Shown: positions 29,401 to 38,184, numbered from the stretch's first letter. The stretch: DNA of 64,000 bases from Verrucomicrobia bacterium LW23 (GCA_003054695.1 QAZA01000011.1:310001-374000); one strand, 5' to 3'. Numbers and translations: made by a program. The notes: generated from the sequence alone by a model not told the origin.

Positions 29401-29922
29401 GCGTGGAAGGAGCCCTCCGGCAAGCTGGATCACTTTCTGGAGTTGCTGGACGAAGCGGTGGATGGCGGGCATCGCATCCTGGTATTCAGCCAGTTTGTGC
29501 GGCTGCTGCATCTTGTTCGGGCTGAGCTGGATACGCGTGGCGTGGCCTATTGCTATCTGGATGGCGCGACGCAGAATCGAATGGACGAAGTGAAGCGTTT
29601 CCAGACGAGCTCCGACATTCCTGTGTTTCTTATCAGCCTCAAGGCGGGCGGGGTTGGTCTGAATCTGACGGCCGCGGATACCGTGGTGCTGTTTGACCCA
29701 TGGTGGAACCCCGCGGTGGAGGATCAGGCGACGGCACGCGCGCATCGTATTGGGCAGCAACGAGTTGTGAATGCGTATAAGATGATTGCGCGGGGCACTG
29801 TGGAGGAGAAGATCCTGAAGCTGCAGGCTAAAAAGCAGGCGTTGTTTGCCAGCAGCATGGCGTCCGAGGAGCTTTTTGTGGATTCGCTGACGTGGGACGA
29901 AGTGAAAGAACTCTTTGCTTAA
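26401..29922 (+). CDS. SWIM zinc finger SNF2-family helicase
   Basis: The 1173-residue protein has an N-terminal SWIM zinc finger (CTC at 71-73, CAH at 83-85), a long middle region, and a C-terminal SNF2 ATPase. The ATPase has motif I DEMGLGKT (727-734), motif II DEAQ (823-826), and the RecA2 motifs SLKAGGVGLNL and ARAHRIGQ. Bacterial SNF2 proteins move on double-stranded DNA and affect transcription or repair. Three GGGACAT-type palindromes occur in frame within non-conserved stretches at 27817, 28094 and 29365. The ATG follows a pyrimidine-rich leader without a ribosome binding site. Confidence 0.95.
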   Translation: MGPVLPITRDMLVDLGGWQVFQQAQGMVQAGQVQGVQYAPPILSARIENGGPCLVTRLKLGRTLAATETLCTCRDAKLYGTMCAHVVAAGLEYLRKRAVEEATPSPAGSMKSVNAAIAGTSGGIAGSVPGKGPAVTRGLMGVPSGGKVPASVGGATASASRISSVASGPPYRRVLLGNAPAEARRLEPMFLLPLTFPEGADRLGRDGGIRLIIEARVMSQATAMSTVPEGRKEAFQPWDSVIRANVLSGRETLFAVTEDDEAVLSVVEKACGGTISGMCHISRDHLHALFSAMAVHPSVWLGKKSPVRIRRSTVKPSLRMETLPGGELRLTLEKPATPPGKVVAIPGGRWVWREGHLDELWQLPQPYASLEKAPVTLKRTEIVNFLTREMPALSRLVSMEGTGALAGGNVNLETRSPEIYATLDGSLAGLSLQLEAAYCGGRFRYPLKPGDADGVIPSPVYEPDDEGVGATKAGTSNVPALTFWCRDHAAERVAIGEARSGGFARGDRRPDAWFISGERQVGTFLANQLPRWRKKWRVIEGARMQELTSKLDYIEPDVTLVPTGRDIGRPRGDASSFDAARYDGEDWLSLDIRLRSRQGRTELSPSDVQRWLQTGQSHRREAAGRILLFPNQAWDQMQLVLADCDVRQDPGRQRVRAHFAPYLANALDAQGWGLSQRSTWRPPEEKPDLALGTLPKELAETVRPYQAQGIAWLSGLAQNGLCGLLADEMGLGKTLQMLAFLQQLLAKAGGNVLIVCPTSLVHNWRQEAERFTPGLRVLVVEGAGRASLWSAVEKADLVVTSYALLRRDIERYTGLEFTAVVLDEAQHIKNRSSLNAQSAKALRAKLRYVLTGTPLENSLQDLWSIYDFLLPNYLGTSKDFKERYETPIARDKDEAAAQRLRQRLRPFFLRRTKKEVALQLPDKLEQVAWCELTDEQREVYQAILEKGRREVFDGSGKAGQGKNKLAILTTLLRLRQACCHLGLLPGEGGTSDVSADADGAAWKEPSGKLDHFLELLDEAVDGGHRILVFSQFVRLLHLVRAELDTRGVAYCYLDGATQNRMDEVKRFQTSSDIPVFLISLKAGGVGLNLTAADTVVLFDPWWNPAVEDQATARAHRIGQQRVVNAYKMIARGTVEEKILKLQAKKQALFASSMASEELFVDSLTWDEVKELFA
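27817..27839. repeat. small GGGACAT palindrome inside the SNF2 gene
   Basis: GCAGGGACAT-CCA-ATGTCCCTGC is a perfect 10-bp inverted repeat with a 3-nt loop, translated as part of KAGTSNVPAL in a linker. Confidence 0.85.
28094..28110. repeat. degenerate GGGACAT palindrome inside the SNF2 gene
   Basis: GGGACAT-CGG-ACGTCCC, 7-bp arms with one mismatch, translated as part of GRDIGRPRG. Confidence 0.6.
29365..29381. repeat. degenerate GGGACAT palindrome inside the SNF2 gene
   Basis: GGGACAT-CGG-ATGTCTC, 7-bp arms with one mismatch. It lies in a loop (GEGGTSDVSADADG) between conserved helicase motifs. Confidence 0.6.
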
Positions 29923-29957
29923 GTGCGATTTAGGGCGGACACCCTCGTCCATCCGCC

Positions 29958-30419
29958 ATGCGCCATCCTATTCGATTAACCGATACTACCGGCCAACCTA
30001 TGCGTCCTTTTCTCCACCATTACCATTCGCCCGATGGCAGCCACAGCGTTACGGTGGCCGATAACGGCAGGGTTGCGTATGCGTATCTTTATGCGGGTGA
30101 TGAAGTTATCAACTCAGTATGGCTGTACAACCGGCTTCCCGCGCCGGATGTGGGGGAGTGGCAGGGCGATGCGTCGGTGCCCGGCTACAAGGCCCCTTTT
30201 CTGAACGCAGCGGCCTATGTGGACGCGGAGCGCATGGCGGAGCCGCTGAAGGAGGAGGGCGATATGGAGACGGTGTGGGAACATCGCTCCAGCGGGGCGG
30301 TGCACATGGTGCATCTTATTGTGCGGGGCACCCATTACGGGGTGCTTTCGCCCGCGATGGAGCCGGGCTGGACGGTGGCGGCAGCCAAAGACGGGCCGTT
30401 GGCGAGGCGCCTGGCGTAG
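29958..30419 (+). CDS. hypothetical protein, 153 aa
   Basis: A small soluble protein starting 36 bp after the SNF2 stop, so probably in the same transcript. It contains SVTVADNGRVAYAYLYAGDE and ends in a beta-rich stretch HMVHLIVRGTHYGVLSP. It is probably a compact beta-sandwich. No family recognised. An alternative start is ATG 30000. Confidence 0.6.
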   Translation: MRHPIRLTDTTGQPMRPFLHHYHSPDGSHSVTVADNGRVAYAYLYAGDEVINSVWLYNRLPAPDVGEWQGDASVPGYKAPFLNAAAYVDAERMAEPLKEEGDMETVWEHRSSGAVHMVHLIVRGTHYGVLSPAMEPGWTVAAAKDGPLARRLA

Positions 30420-30535
30420 AGGGAGTGGCGCTTTTTGTGAGGAATTGCCGGTGGCCTCATTTATCCGTATTTTAACGTGAATTACGCAGGGAAACGCTTC
30501 CCACTGCTAAATTTTTCCGATAAAACTTGATCTAC

Positions 30536-31357
30536 ATGAAACTCTACCGCGTTCGCGACGTCCACCACCAGGTGCGCATCGCCACTTCCGACAACGGGAA
30601 AGACTTTTTCTCGTTGAAGGGCAATGTGTTCTATGGCGAGCAAATTATCACGAACGAGCGCATTGAGATGCTGTCGATTCTGTCGCCGCTGGATCCGCTG
30701 GGGGTACCGGCCGTTTATTGCGTGGGTTTGAACTACCGCAAGCATGCGGAGGAGACGGGGGCGAAGATACCGAAGTATCCGGTGATTTTCATGAAGGCGA
30801 GCACGACGATTCAGGATCCCGGCCAGTCGATTGTGCTGCCGCGCTTTTTGCGTAGCGAGCGCGTGGATATTGAGGCGGAACTGGCGATTGTGATCGGGTC
30901 GATATGCAAGAATGTAAGGCGCGAAGAGGCCATGAGTTACGTGCTTGGCTTTACATGCGCCAACGACGTCTCGGCGCGCGACTGGCAGAAGGATTTTGGC
31001 GGCAGCCAGTGGTGCCGCGGCAAGACGTTTGACACGTTTTGTCCGCTGGGCCCGGCGCTGGTAACGCCCGACGAGTTTAACCCGGACAAGCTGGATATCG
31101 CCTCGCGGCTGAACGGCGAGAGCTGGCAGAGCGGCAATACGTCCGACATGATTTTTTCCGTGAGCGAGCTGATTGAGTTCCTCAGCGGCAGCAATACCCT
31201 CATGCCCGGCACGGTTATCCTGACCGGCACGCCGCACGGTGTGGGCATGGCGCGCACCCCGCCGGTGCACCTTAAGGCAGGCGATGTGTCGGAGGTGGAG
31301 ATTGAGGGCATCGGCGTGCTGCGCAATCCGGTGACGGAAGAGGTGCTGGACGCCTGA
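30536..31357 (+). CDS. fumarylacetoacetate hydrolase family protein
   Basis: The 273-residue enzyme has the FAH fold: CVGLNYRKHAEE, the metal-binding RVDIEAELAIVIG segment and FTCANDVSARDWQ, followed by GKTFDTFCPLGP and TGTPHGVGM. Members hydrolyse, decarboxylate or isomerise beta-keto acids in aromatic and sugar-acid breakdown with Mg2+. The exact substrate is not clear. ATG 30536 is preferred to the TTG at 30527. A terminator-like hairpin follows at 31453. Confidence 0.93.
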   Translation: MKLYRVRDVHHQVRIATSDNGKDFFSLKGNVFYGEQIITNERIEMLSILSPLDPLGVPAVYCVGLNYRKHAEETGAKIPKYPVIFMKASTTIQDPGQSIVLPRFLRSERVDIEAELAIVIGSICKNVRREEAMSYVLGFTCANDVSARDWQKDFGGSQWCRGKTFDTFCPLGPALVTPDEFNPDKLDIASRLNGESWQSGNTSDMIFSVSELIEFLSGSNTLMPGTVILTGTPHGVGMARTPPVHLKAGDVSEVEIEGIGVLRNPVTEEVLDA

Positions 31358-31452
31358 GCCGGACTGGTTCAGCTGGGCAGCTCCCATCGCAATCATTCCG
31401 GCTGAGTGACGGCGGGTTCCGCCAGAGGAGCTGCGGCCATTGGGCGCGACTG

Positions 31453-31479
31453 AAAATCGGCGGCGCCGGGGCCGATTTT
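31453..31479. terminator. hairpin between the FAH and antiporter genes
   Basis: AAAATCGGC and GCCGATTTT, 9-bp arms around a 9-nt centre containing GGCGCC. A wider GCAGCTCC/GGAGCTGC dyad (31377-31433) precedes it. It could end the FAH transcript or act in the antiporter leader. Confidence 0.45.
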
Positions 31480-31520
31480 GCTCCCCAGCGGTAGGAGTGG
31501 CGGCTAACCTGTCGCGCGTC

Positions 31521-33083
31521 ATGATCTGGACTCAGCACCTTACTGGATATCGCATCGCAGCCGTGAGCGCCGGCCTGACCGCGTGGTTGCTCGTTGTCTT
31601 GCTTTTTTGTTACATTACGCCTGACCTCCATGCGGCGACGGCACCTGCCACGGCCGAGAAGGCGTATCCGCGACCGCTGGAGAGTTATCAGGACGACGGC
31701 ACACCCGGTATCTGGTCCAAGCTGGTAAGCCGTGCGTATGCGGAGCCGTTTAATGTGGTTGCGACTGTGCTGTTTGTGTGCGCCATTCTGCACACGTTCA
31801 TGGCGTCCAAACTGATGCAGATTGCGCATCACTACGAGCACAAGTTCGAGCACGCGGACGATCATGACCCAGCCAGCGGGCATACCAGGGATACACTGTC
31901 AACCAAGGACAAATACCGCTTTAAAGCGACATTATTTCACTTTTTGGGCGAGGTGGAAGCCGTGTTCGGCATCTGGCTGGTGCCTCTGTTTATCGCCATT
32001 ATTGCGATGAAAGGCTGGGGCTCCTTTACGCATTACGTCACGTCGGTCCATTACGAGGAACCCGTGTTTGTCATCGTTATCATGGCGATGGCCAGCTCGC
32101 GCCCCGTGCTGCAGTTTGCCGAGGGAATGCTGGCGCGCTTTGCCGGCCTGGGCCGCTCCACGCCGGGCGCCTGGTGGCTGTCGATTCTGACGGTAGGGCC
32201 CATTCTCGGCTCCTTTATCACCGAGCCGGCTGCCATGACGATCTGCGCGCTGCTGCTTGCCAACCGCTTTTACTCACTCAACCCCAGTGACAAGCTCAAG
32301 TACGCCACGCTGGGCCTGCTTTTCGTCAACATCTCCGTTGGGGGAACGCTTACCCACTTTGCGGCGCCGCCGGTGGTGATGGTGGCGAGCAAATGGGGGT
32401 GGGATACGCCGATGATGATAATGCACTTTGGCTGGAAGGCCGTGGTAGGCATTCTTATTGCTAACGCGTTGTATTTCTTCGTGTTCCGTACGGAAATGAA
32501 GCAGCTGGCGCAGGGCACGACCGGGGAGCCGCAGGGCATCCGCCGGCCCATCCCCGCGTGGATTATCGGGGTGCACCTGGGCTTTATGGCGTGGACGGTT
32601 TTCGTCGCGCACTACATGCCGCTGGTGATTATGGGCTTTCTGCTCTTTCTGGCGTTTTTGGAGGCAACCACCGCGATGCAGAGCACGATGAACCTGCGCT
32701 CGCCGCTGCTGGTAGGCTTTTTCCTGGGATCGCTGGTGCTGCATGGCGGCGGCCAGCAGTGGTGGATTGCGCCCGTGCTGGGTGGCCTTGGCGAGTGGCC
32801 GCTGATGATCGGCGCCACGGTGCTGACAGCGTTTAACGATAACGCGGCCATTACCTACCTGGCCTCGCTGGTGCCCAACTTCAGTGACTCGCTGAAGATT
32901 GCGGTAATGACCGGTGCGGTGGTGGGCGGCGGCCTCACGGTCATCGCCAACGCGCCCAATCCCGCGGGGCAAAACATCCTGCAAGGGCACTTTAACGGCG
33001 GCGTCTCGCCCCTCAAGCTTCTGCTGGGCGCGCTCATCCCCACGCTGATTATGGGCGCGGCGATGATGCTGCTGCCGGGGTAG
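31521..33083 (+). CDS. putative Na+/H+ antiporter
   Basis: The 520-residue polytopic inner-membrane protein has roughly 11-12 predicted helices. Conserved polar segments are SFITEPAAMTICALLLANRF, GGTLTHFAAPPVVMVA, TAFNDNAAITYLASLVP and TVIANAPNPAGQNIL, as in the putative Na+/H+ antiporter family formerly DUF1504 and related NhaD-like carriers. It would exchange Na+ for H+ to control pH and salt. A histidine-rich loop (HHYEHKFEHADDHD, about 100-113) could be a pH or metal sensor. It is a single gene. Confidence 0.88.
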   Translation: MIWTQHLTGYRIAAVSAGLTAWLLVVLLFCYITPDLHAATAPATAEKAYPRPLESYQDDGTPGIWSKLVSRAYAEPFNVVATVLFVCAILHTFMASKLMQIAHHYEHKFEHADDHDPASGHTRDTLSTKDKYRFKATLFHFLGEVEAVFGIWLVPLFIAIIAMKGWGSFTHYVTSVHYEEPVFVIVIMAMASSRPVLQFAEGMLARFAGLGRSTPGAWWLSILTVGPILGSFITEPAAMTICALLLANRFYSLNPSDKLKYATLGLLFVNISVGGTLTHFAAPPVVMVASKWGWDTPMMIMHFGWKAVVGILIANALYFFVFRTEMKQLAQGTTGEPQGIRRPIPAWIIGVHLGFMAWTVFVAHYMPLVIMGFLLFLAFLEATTAMQSTMNLRSPLLVGFFLGSLVLHGGGQQWWIAPVLGGLGEWPLMIGATVLTAFNDNAAITYLASLVPNFSDSLKIAVMTGAVVGGGLTVIANAPNPAGQNILQGHFNGGVSPLKLLLGALIPTLIMGAAMMLLPG

Positions 33084-33101
33084 GGGATTTGCGCTGAAAA
33101 C

Positions 33102-33138
33102 GGGACGCATGGCTTGCAGCCAATGGCTGTTGCGTCCC
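33102..33138. repeat. nested inverted repeat after the antiporter stop
   Basis: GGGACGCA (33102-33109) and TGCGTCCC (33131-33138) enclose a TGGCT-TGC-AGCCA hairpin. The outer word resembles the GGGACAT family. Confidence 0.6.
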
Positions 33139-33165
33139 TACAGGACGCGGCTCATTCGCCGGCAA

Positions 33166-33185
33166 CCCAGGGCTTACGCCCTGGG
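33166..33185. repeat. hairpin CCCAGGGC-TTAC-GCCCTGGG
   Basis: A perfect 8-bp stem with a 4-nt loop, followed by TATAAT. It lies in the 345-bp gap 33084-33428, which contains three hairpin repeats and no credible gene. Confidence 0.7.
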
Positions 33186-33379
33186 CTATAATCTGTCGCG
33201 CTGTTGGCGCTTCGGAGGCTCGTTCAACGCCACCCACGGTCGCAACTGCACTCGCGACGGTGTTCGATCTACACAAGAACGCTTCGCGATGTCTGCCTTC
33301 CGGTTGAATCCGTGCTGAAGCGGGGAAGCGCTGCCGTCTCTGTTGGAAGAACAAGGACGGCCCCGCAACCCTCCCCGGC

Positions 33380-33428
33380 GACGGCCCCCCGAAGGGGCCG
33401 TCAGCTACAGGATGCAACCTCAGGTTGC
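33380..33428. repeat. REP-like double hairpin (copy 2)
   Basis: GACGGCCCC-CCGAA-GGGGCCGTC (33380-33402) is followed by CAGCTAC and then GCAACCT-C-AGGTTGC (33414-33428). The layout matches 8764-8810. It ends directly at the stop codon of the nucleotidyltransferase gene. Confidence 0.7.
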
Positions 33429-34181
33429 CTATTTGGTGAGTTCGCCGAAGACGCGGTTGGCTTCTTCGAGGGTTTCCTTGCTGCCGATGTCCAGCCATAC
33501 GCCGGGCACCTTCCAGGTGAAGACGGGGGTGCGGGGGTAGAGCCACTGGATGAAGCGGCCGGGCTGGTCGGGGTTGTTGCCTTCCTTGATGTAGGTGTCG
33601 ATGAGGGGCACCACGTGTTTGGGGAAGAAGTACAGGGCGATGCCGGTGAGGGTGCTGGTGGGGTTCTGCGGCTTTTCCTCAAAGAAGGTGATGTGGCCGT
33701 CGTCCGCCAGGGTAATGGAGTTGTACTTCTTGATCGCCTCCAGGTTGCCGACGTCAAACACGGCCAGCACGGGCGCGTTCTTTTCGCGGCAGTAGGTGCC
33801 AAAGGCCTCAAGCGTTTGCGAGAACAGGTTATCGCCGGCCACCACAATCAGGTCGTCCTTGATGCCTTCCTTCGTCACCACGAGGTGGATGTCGCCGATG
33901 GCGCCGAGCTTGTCGGCGTCGCTCATCGTGCCGTCGTTGATGGTGCGGAACGGGAGGGCCTGGCGGGTTTTGGAGTACTCGGCGGACCAGTTTTCGAAGT
34001 GGGTGGTGAACTTATTGTTGGTGACAATAAAGATATCCGTAATGCCTTCGATCGGCGCGAGATTGTCGATCACGTGCTCCAGCATCGGCTTGCCCGCGAC
34101 AGGCAGCAAGGGCTTGGGCTGGTTGAGCGTGAGGGGGTAGAGGCGGGTCGCGTAACCCGCGGCGAGGATAAGGACTTGCAT
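33429..34181 (-). CDS. sugar-phosphate nucleotidyltransferase
   Basis: The 250-residue cytoplasmic enzyme starts MQVLILAAGYATRLYPLT and continues with QPKPLLPVAGKPMLEHV, the nucleotide-binding signature of the glucose-1-phosphate thymidylyl/uridylyl/mannose-1-phosphate guanylyl transferase superfamily. It also has VVAGDNLF and VPGVWLDIGSKETLEEAN. It makes an activated NDP-sugar, but base and sugar are not determined. There is no acyltransferase domain. The leader carries an 8-bp hairpin at 34231-34259. It is a single gene. Confidence 0.9.
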   Translation of the reverse strand: MQVLILAAGYATRLYPLTLNQPKPLLPVAGKPMLEHVIDNLAPIEGITDIFIVTNNKFTTHFENWSAEYSKTRQALPFRTINDGTMSDADKLGAIGDIHLVVTKEGIKDDLIVVAGDNLFSQTLEAFGTYCREKNAPVLAVFDVGNLEAIKKYNSITLADDGHITFFEEKPQNPTSTLTGIALYFFPKHVVPLIDTYIKEGNNPDQPGRFIQWLYPRTPVFTWKVPGVWLDIGSKETLEEANRVFGELTK

Positions 34182-34459
34182 AGTAAGGGGATAGATAGCT
34201 GAAGCTGTCAGTCAGACGGTCCGCAAGGCAAAGGTGCCGGGAGAAAATCGTGGCACCTTCCACCGTCATAAAGGAGAGCGCGGTGCGAGGCGAGCGGAAA
34301 ATGGCGGCGCCTTTCCCCCTTGGCTGCGCGCCGTAATTGCGCTAATGTGGCGGGATGAGGGGAGGGGCGTTCCCTGTGCGCCCCCTGCTTGTGGCCTGCC
34401 GTTGCGTAAGGCGGTGCCCGGTTCCGCCCCGTTTGCCTATTTTCATTTACACCTTTGAT

Positions 34460-35809
34460 ATGTTTAGCCTCCCCCACCGCCTGGCGGCCGCCGCCGCGCT
34501 GGCCCTGACGTTGGCGCTAACCCTGGCGCCCTTTGGCTCTGCCACCCTGCGCGCGCAAAGCACCGCCGAGGGCGGCGCTGAAAAGCCCAAAGCCAAAAGC
34601 AAACCGGTCTCCTCCGCTTCCGACAAGCCGAAGTCCACCGCGGCCTCCAAAGATAAAAATAAGGAGAAGGCGCAGGACAAAACGAAGGCCGCAGCCCCGG
34701 CCGGAGCCGAAATCGACGCCGCAGCGGCCGTTCCGCCGCCTGTGGAGTCGACCATCCCCACCCCTATGCCCGGGCGTGTGGGCAAGACGCCAGGCCAGCC
34801 ACCCGCGCCTGCGCCAGGCCAGTCCGGAGCTCCCGCTCAGGCCACCGCCCCGGGCTCCCCGGCCCCGGCCGGCGGACAAGCCCAGGCCAAAGGCAAACGC
34901 CCTGCGCCGCTGCCCACGGAGGCCGATGCTACCGACTACCTGATTTCTCCTGAACGCGTCGGCAAGGCCGTTTTTTACGAGGGTGGCCTGGTGATGACAG
35001 ACGAAACGGCCCATTTGCGCAGGACAATCGGCAAGGACAAGGTTGTGTGGGCGCGCACCTTCCGCGCGCTGGAGGACCAGGCGTTTGGCACCACGTCAAT
35101 CAAGCTGGGCGTGCGCGGCAGCCTTATCGATGCCAAGCTCATCAAGCTGCTGGACGACTCGATTGCGGAGATGAACCGGCGCAACCCCGGCATCTATGGG
35201 CCGGTGCAGAAGTTTCAGCTGGCCGATGGCGCAATTGGCTACGCCTTTAAGACGACCGACAAGGAGAACCTGGCGGGTGTAAGCGGGTTTGTAATCAGCC
35301 GCGACGGAAACTTTGAGATTGCGTGCTCCGTGCTGTTTGACAAGCGTTACCCCATCAAGCGCAAGCAGTTCAATGTCAGGTACATCAGCATTCTGGAGCC
35401 GACGGCATCGCCCGATAGCAAGAAGACATCGCTGGAGCTGAACAACGTGGGGCTGATCAAGCTGGTGCAGCTGACTCTGGGCGGCACCTATGTAACATGC
35501 GGCAAGGATTACCGCATCTTTGCCGCCAAGCAGGGGGGTGGCAAGCCCGCCACTCAGCTGGCCTCGCCCACGCCCACGCCAGGCGCGCCCGCACCCTCGC
35601 CTGCGCCTGTCGCGCCGCACACCACGGCGGGCACTGCCTCTACGACCCTGGCTCCCGCTCCGGCTCCTGCGCCTGCCCCGGCGGCTACGGCAACGCCGCC
35701 CGCTGGTGCGGCGCCTGCCACGGCGCGATCCACCTCCGCGCCGGCCCCGCAGCCGCAGCAGCCCGCTGCGCCACGCACCACCCCGGCGCGCGGGCATGAG
35801 GACCTGTGA
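34460..35809 (+). CDS. exported protein with low-complexity flanks
   Basis: The 449-residue protein has a signal peptide (MFSLPHRLAAAAALALTLAL..., cleavage near ATLRA). A Lys/Ala/Pro-rich region follows to about residue 155, then a folded core (about 160-350) with YLISPERVGKAVFYEGGLVM and KFQLADGAIGYAFKTTDKEN, and a very proline/alanine-rich tail. Repeats of alternating Pro and Ala suggest cell-envelope spacers. The family is not recognised. It lies 37 bp before a membrane-protein gene and probably begins an operon of three genes. Confidence 0.65.
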   Translation: MFSLPHRLAAAAALALTLALTLAPFGSATLRAQSTAEGGAEKPKAKSKPVSSASDKPKSTAASKDKNKEKAQDKTKAAAPAGAEIDAAAAVPPPVESTIPTPMPGRVGKTPGQPPAPAPGQSGAPAQATAPGSPAPAGGQAQAKGKRPAPLPTEADATDYLISPERVGKAVFYEGGLVMTDETAHLRRTIGKDKVVWARTFRALEDQAFGTTSIKLGVRGSLIDAKLIKLLDDSIAEMNRRNPGIYGPVQKFQLADGAIGYAFKTTDKENLAGVSGFVISRDGNFEIACSVLFDKRYPIKRKQFNVRYISILEPTASPDSKKTSLELNNVGLIKLVQLTLGGTYVTCGKDYRIFAAKQGGGKPATQLASPTPTPGAPAPSPAPVAPHTTAGTASTTLAPAPAPAPAPAATATPPAGAAPATARSTSAPAPQPQQPAAPRTTPARGHEDL

Positions 35810-35846
35810 TCTGTGACGAGGACGGCGGAACCACGCCTTCACCCTG

Positions 35847-37727
35847 ATGTCCCTGCTCCCCGCCAACATCGAGACGCTCTCCGGCGCCGCGCGCTTTCTC
35901 TTCGCGTCGATAGCGTACAGCCTGATGTTGCTGGTGGTGACGTTGCTGATCCCGAACACCGTCTCCCTGGTGGCCCGGCTTGCGCCGTTTGTGCTGTTGC
36001 TGCCGCTGGTGCTGCTGTTCACGGCTCTGCTTCTCTGGCTTAAGGATTACCTGCTGCCCTCACTGGCCTCGCCCAGCGTTACCCGGCGCCGCATGCAGGA
36101 CGCGTTGAACCATCCCGAGGCTGATTCCCATCTGCCGCGGCGCTCCCCCGTTCGCGCGGCCATCGGGGTGACGGCGCGCGGCGCGGCATCGCGCCTGCCG
36201 GGTGGCATGGACGGCCCTCCACAGATGACGCGGCTGCAGCAGGCGGCGCTGCTGTTTACCAGCTTTCTGGTGGCGTGTGTGGTGTGGCTTTCTGTCGCCA
36301 TTAACCTGCTCAGCCCGCGCATGAGCGACTACTTCTCCGAGCGCGGGCAACTGGCCCCGGTGCCGCGCGCCATGGCCCGCGCGCAAATGGCCCGCTGGCT
36401 GGATCTGCGCGAGCGCAACCTGCAGATCAGCCGCCTGCGCGCCCGCAATGCGGAGTGGGACCTGATGGCTCGCATGTACCTTACCCTGGCCCTGGCCAAC
36501 GTGGCGCTGCGCGATACCACCATGCAGACGGAGTGCCTGGAGGTGATCGACACAATTATACGCGAGACGCTGGAGCAGGAGCGCCAGAGCGGGCAGGAGA
36601 TCTTCTTCATCAGCAGCCAGCGCGTGCGGCACAGCGAGTTTCTTAACCCCGGCAAGCGCAGCATTTTTGTGGATGGCGAAGTGGCCATGATGCTGGCCGC
36701 CCGCCGCCTGGTGGCCGAGCACGAGCCGTGGCGCGACGAGATGCGCCTGCGCGTGCGCAGCATGGCCCAGCAGATGCGCGAAGCCCCCCTCTTTTGCGCC
36801 GAAACTTATGCCAACGTCTGTCGCACGCGCAGCAACGCCGTCGCCCTGGCGGTGCTGCGCATCAGCGACTCGCTGGACGGCACGGATCACGGGCCGTTTA
36901 TCCGCGCCTGGGTAGGCCGCGCGCGGGTGCGGCTTATCGATCCGCGCAACCAGCTGCTTGTCTCCCGCTTTGACTACACGGACCGCCCCAACGTGTTGGT
37001 GGGCGCGGAGGGCTCCAGCCTGTGGGCGACGACGCATTTTCTGTGGCTGGCGGACAGCACGCTGGCGCAGGATCAGTATAAATCCGCCTACCGGCAACTG
37101 AGCGGCAATCTGCTGGGCTTTGGCTACGCGCGGGAGTGGCCGGATGCCACATCGTGGCCCCCCAAACCGCAAAGCACGGAGTCCGGCGCGCTGGTGCCCC
37201 TGCTGGGAGCCAGCCCGGGCAGCAGCGGCCAGGCGCTGCTGGCGGCCGCCACATTTGGGGATACGCGATGGCCGCGGCAGTTGCTGACCTCGCTGGAGTT
37301 TGTGGGATTTCCCGAGCGGCGCGACGGCAAGCAGCGCTACCTGGCCGGCAACGCCACGGGCGATGCGATCATCCTGCACGCCCTGGTGCAGGGCCCGCTG
37401 TGGCTGAAAGTGCGCACCACCATGGCGCCCGCCCCGCGCAGCCGCGCAACGCCGGCCCCCACTAACGCGCCGATGGCAACGCCGCCCGTGCCTGGCCGTG
37501 AGCCGGGCCCTGCAAATGCGACCAACGCACCGGCATTGGATGTGGAGACGATGCTTTTCCCCGCAGTGCGGGAGCTCCCTGCTTCCTCGCAGGAGCCGCT
37601 GCTTCCCCAGGCCCAGGAAACAAACGGAGCGCCTTCCATCCCCGCCCCTGCGCCGCCTGGCCGTGGCGGAGGGCCCCAGGGCGCCACCAACTCGGCGCCG
37701 GAATGGCAGGATCTGCCGTGGCGGTAA
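35847..37727 (+). CDS. membrane protein with a large helical domain
   Basis: The 626-residue protein has two N-terminal transmembrane helices (about 20-40 and 44-66) and a third at about 131-153. A long soluble region (about 160-530) is rich in helices, with MARWLDLRERNLQISRLRAR and a segment DYTDRPNVLVGAEGSSLWAT that could form an alpha/alpha barrel. The C-terminus is proline/alanine-rich. No family could be named. It is the second gene of a probable operon with the exported protein before it and the small membrane protein after it. Confidence 0.65.
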   Translation: MSLLPANIETLSGAARFLFASIAYSLMLLVVTLLIPNTVSLVARLAPFVLLLPLVLLFTALLLWLKDYLLPSLASPSVTRRRMQDALNHPEADSHLPRRSPVRAAIGVTARGAASRLPGGMDGPPQMTRLQQAALLFTSFLVACVVWLSVAINLLSPRMSDYFSERGQLAPVPRAMARAQMARWLDLRERNLQISRLRARNAEWDLMARMYLTLALANVALRDTTMQTECLEVIDTIIRETLEQERQSGQEIFFISSQRVRHSEFLNPGKRSIFVDGEVAMMLAARRLVAEHEPWRDEMRLRVRSMAQQMREAPLFCAETYANVCRTRSNAVALAVLRISDSLDGTDHGPFIRAWVGRARVRLIDPRNQLLVSRFDYTDRPNVLVGAEGSSLWATTHFLWLADSTLAQDQYKSAYRQLSGNLLGFGYAREWPDATSWPPKPQSTESGALVPLLGASPGSSGQALLAAATFGDTRWPRQLLTSLEFVGFPERRDGKQRYLAGNATGDAIILHALVQGPLWLKVRTTMAPAPRSRATPAPTNAPMATPPVPGREPGPANATNAPALDVETMLFPAVRELPASSQEPLLPQAQETNGAPSIPAPAPPGRGGGPQGATNSAPEWQDLPWR

Positions 37728-37827
37728 GCTGTTGCGGCCGGGCGCTTTGCGACTTTTATCTGTCGGGGTCGAGGTTTCCGCCGCGGCCTTTCCTCTCCCT
37801 CAATTTCACTCATTCATTTCCGCACTC

Positions 37828-38163
37828 ATGAACCCGCGCCTGCCCCAGGAGTACATCACCACGCTACGCATCCTCACCGCGTTTTTCGGCGCGGCGTTGG
37901 TCATCTGGGCCACGTACCTGATTGCCGAGCTGTGCGGCGCCCGCGAAAGCATGGCCGTGCTGCTGGATACCGCCAACCCGCCCACCCCGCTTGGCCACAC
38001 GCCCGGCATGCCGGCAGATAACACGTCGCTGGCGTATATCCTGTTCGCTGTCAGTTACTTCGCACTCTACGTCGCGGCCGTCATGGTCGCGCCTGTGCTC
38101 GTTCTCACAGGCATTATCTTCGCCTTTGCCGTCAACATTGCCCGGCGGCGAATGATGCAGTAG
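37828..38163 (+). CDS. small two-helix membrane protein
   Basis: The 111-residue protein has hydrophobic helices at about 10-33 and 70-103 and a basic end (NIARRRMMQ). The ATG is preceded by a pyrimidine-rich leader containing CACTCATTCATTTCC and no ribosome binding site. A longer frame from 37498 is only read-through of non-coding sequence. It lies 100 bp after the large membrane protein. The function is unknown. Confidence 0.65.
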   Translation: MNPRLPQEYITTLRILTAFFGAALVIWATYLIAELCGARESMAVLLDTANPPTPLGHTPGMPADNTSLAYILFAVSYFALYVAAVMVAPVLVLTGIIFAFAVNIARRRMMQ

Positions 38164-38184
38164 ACGCCATCACCGAGGCTCTCG

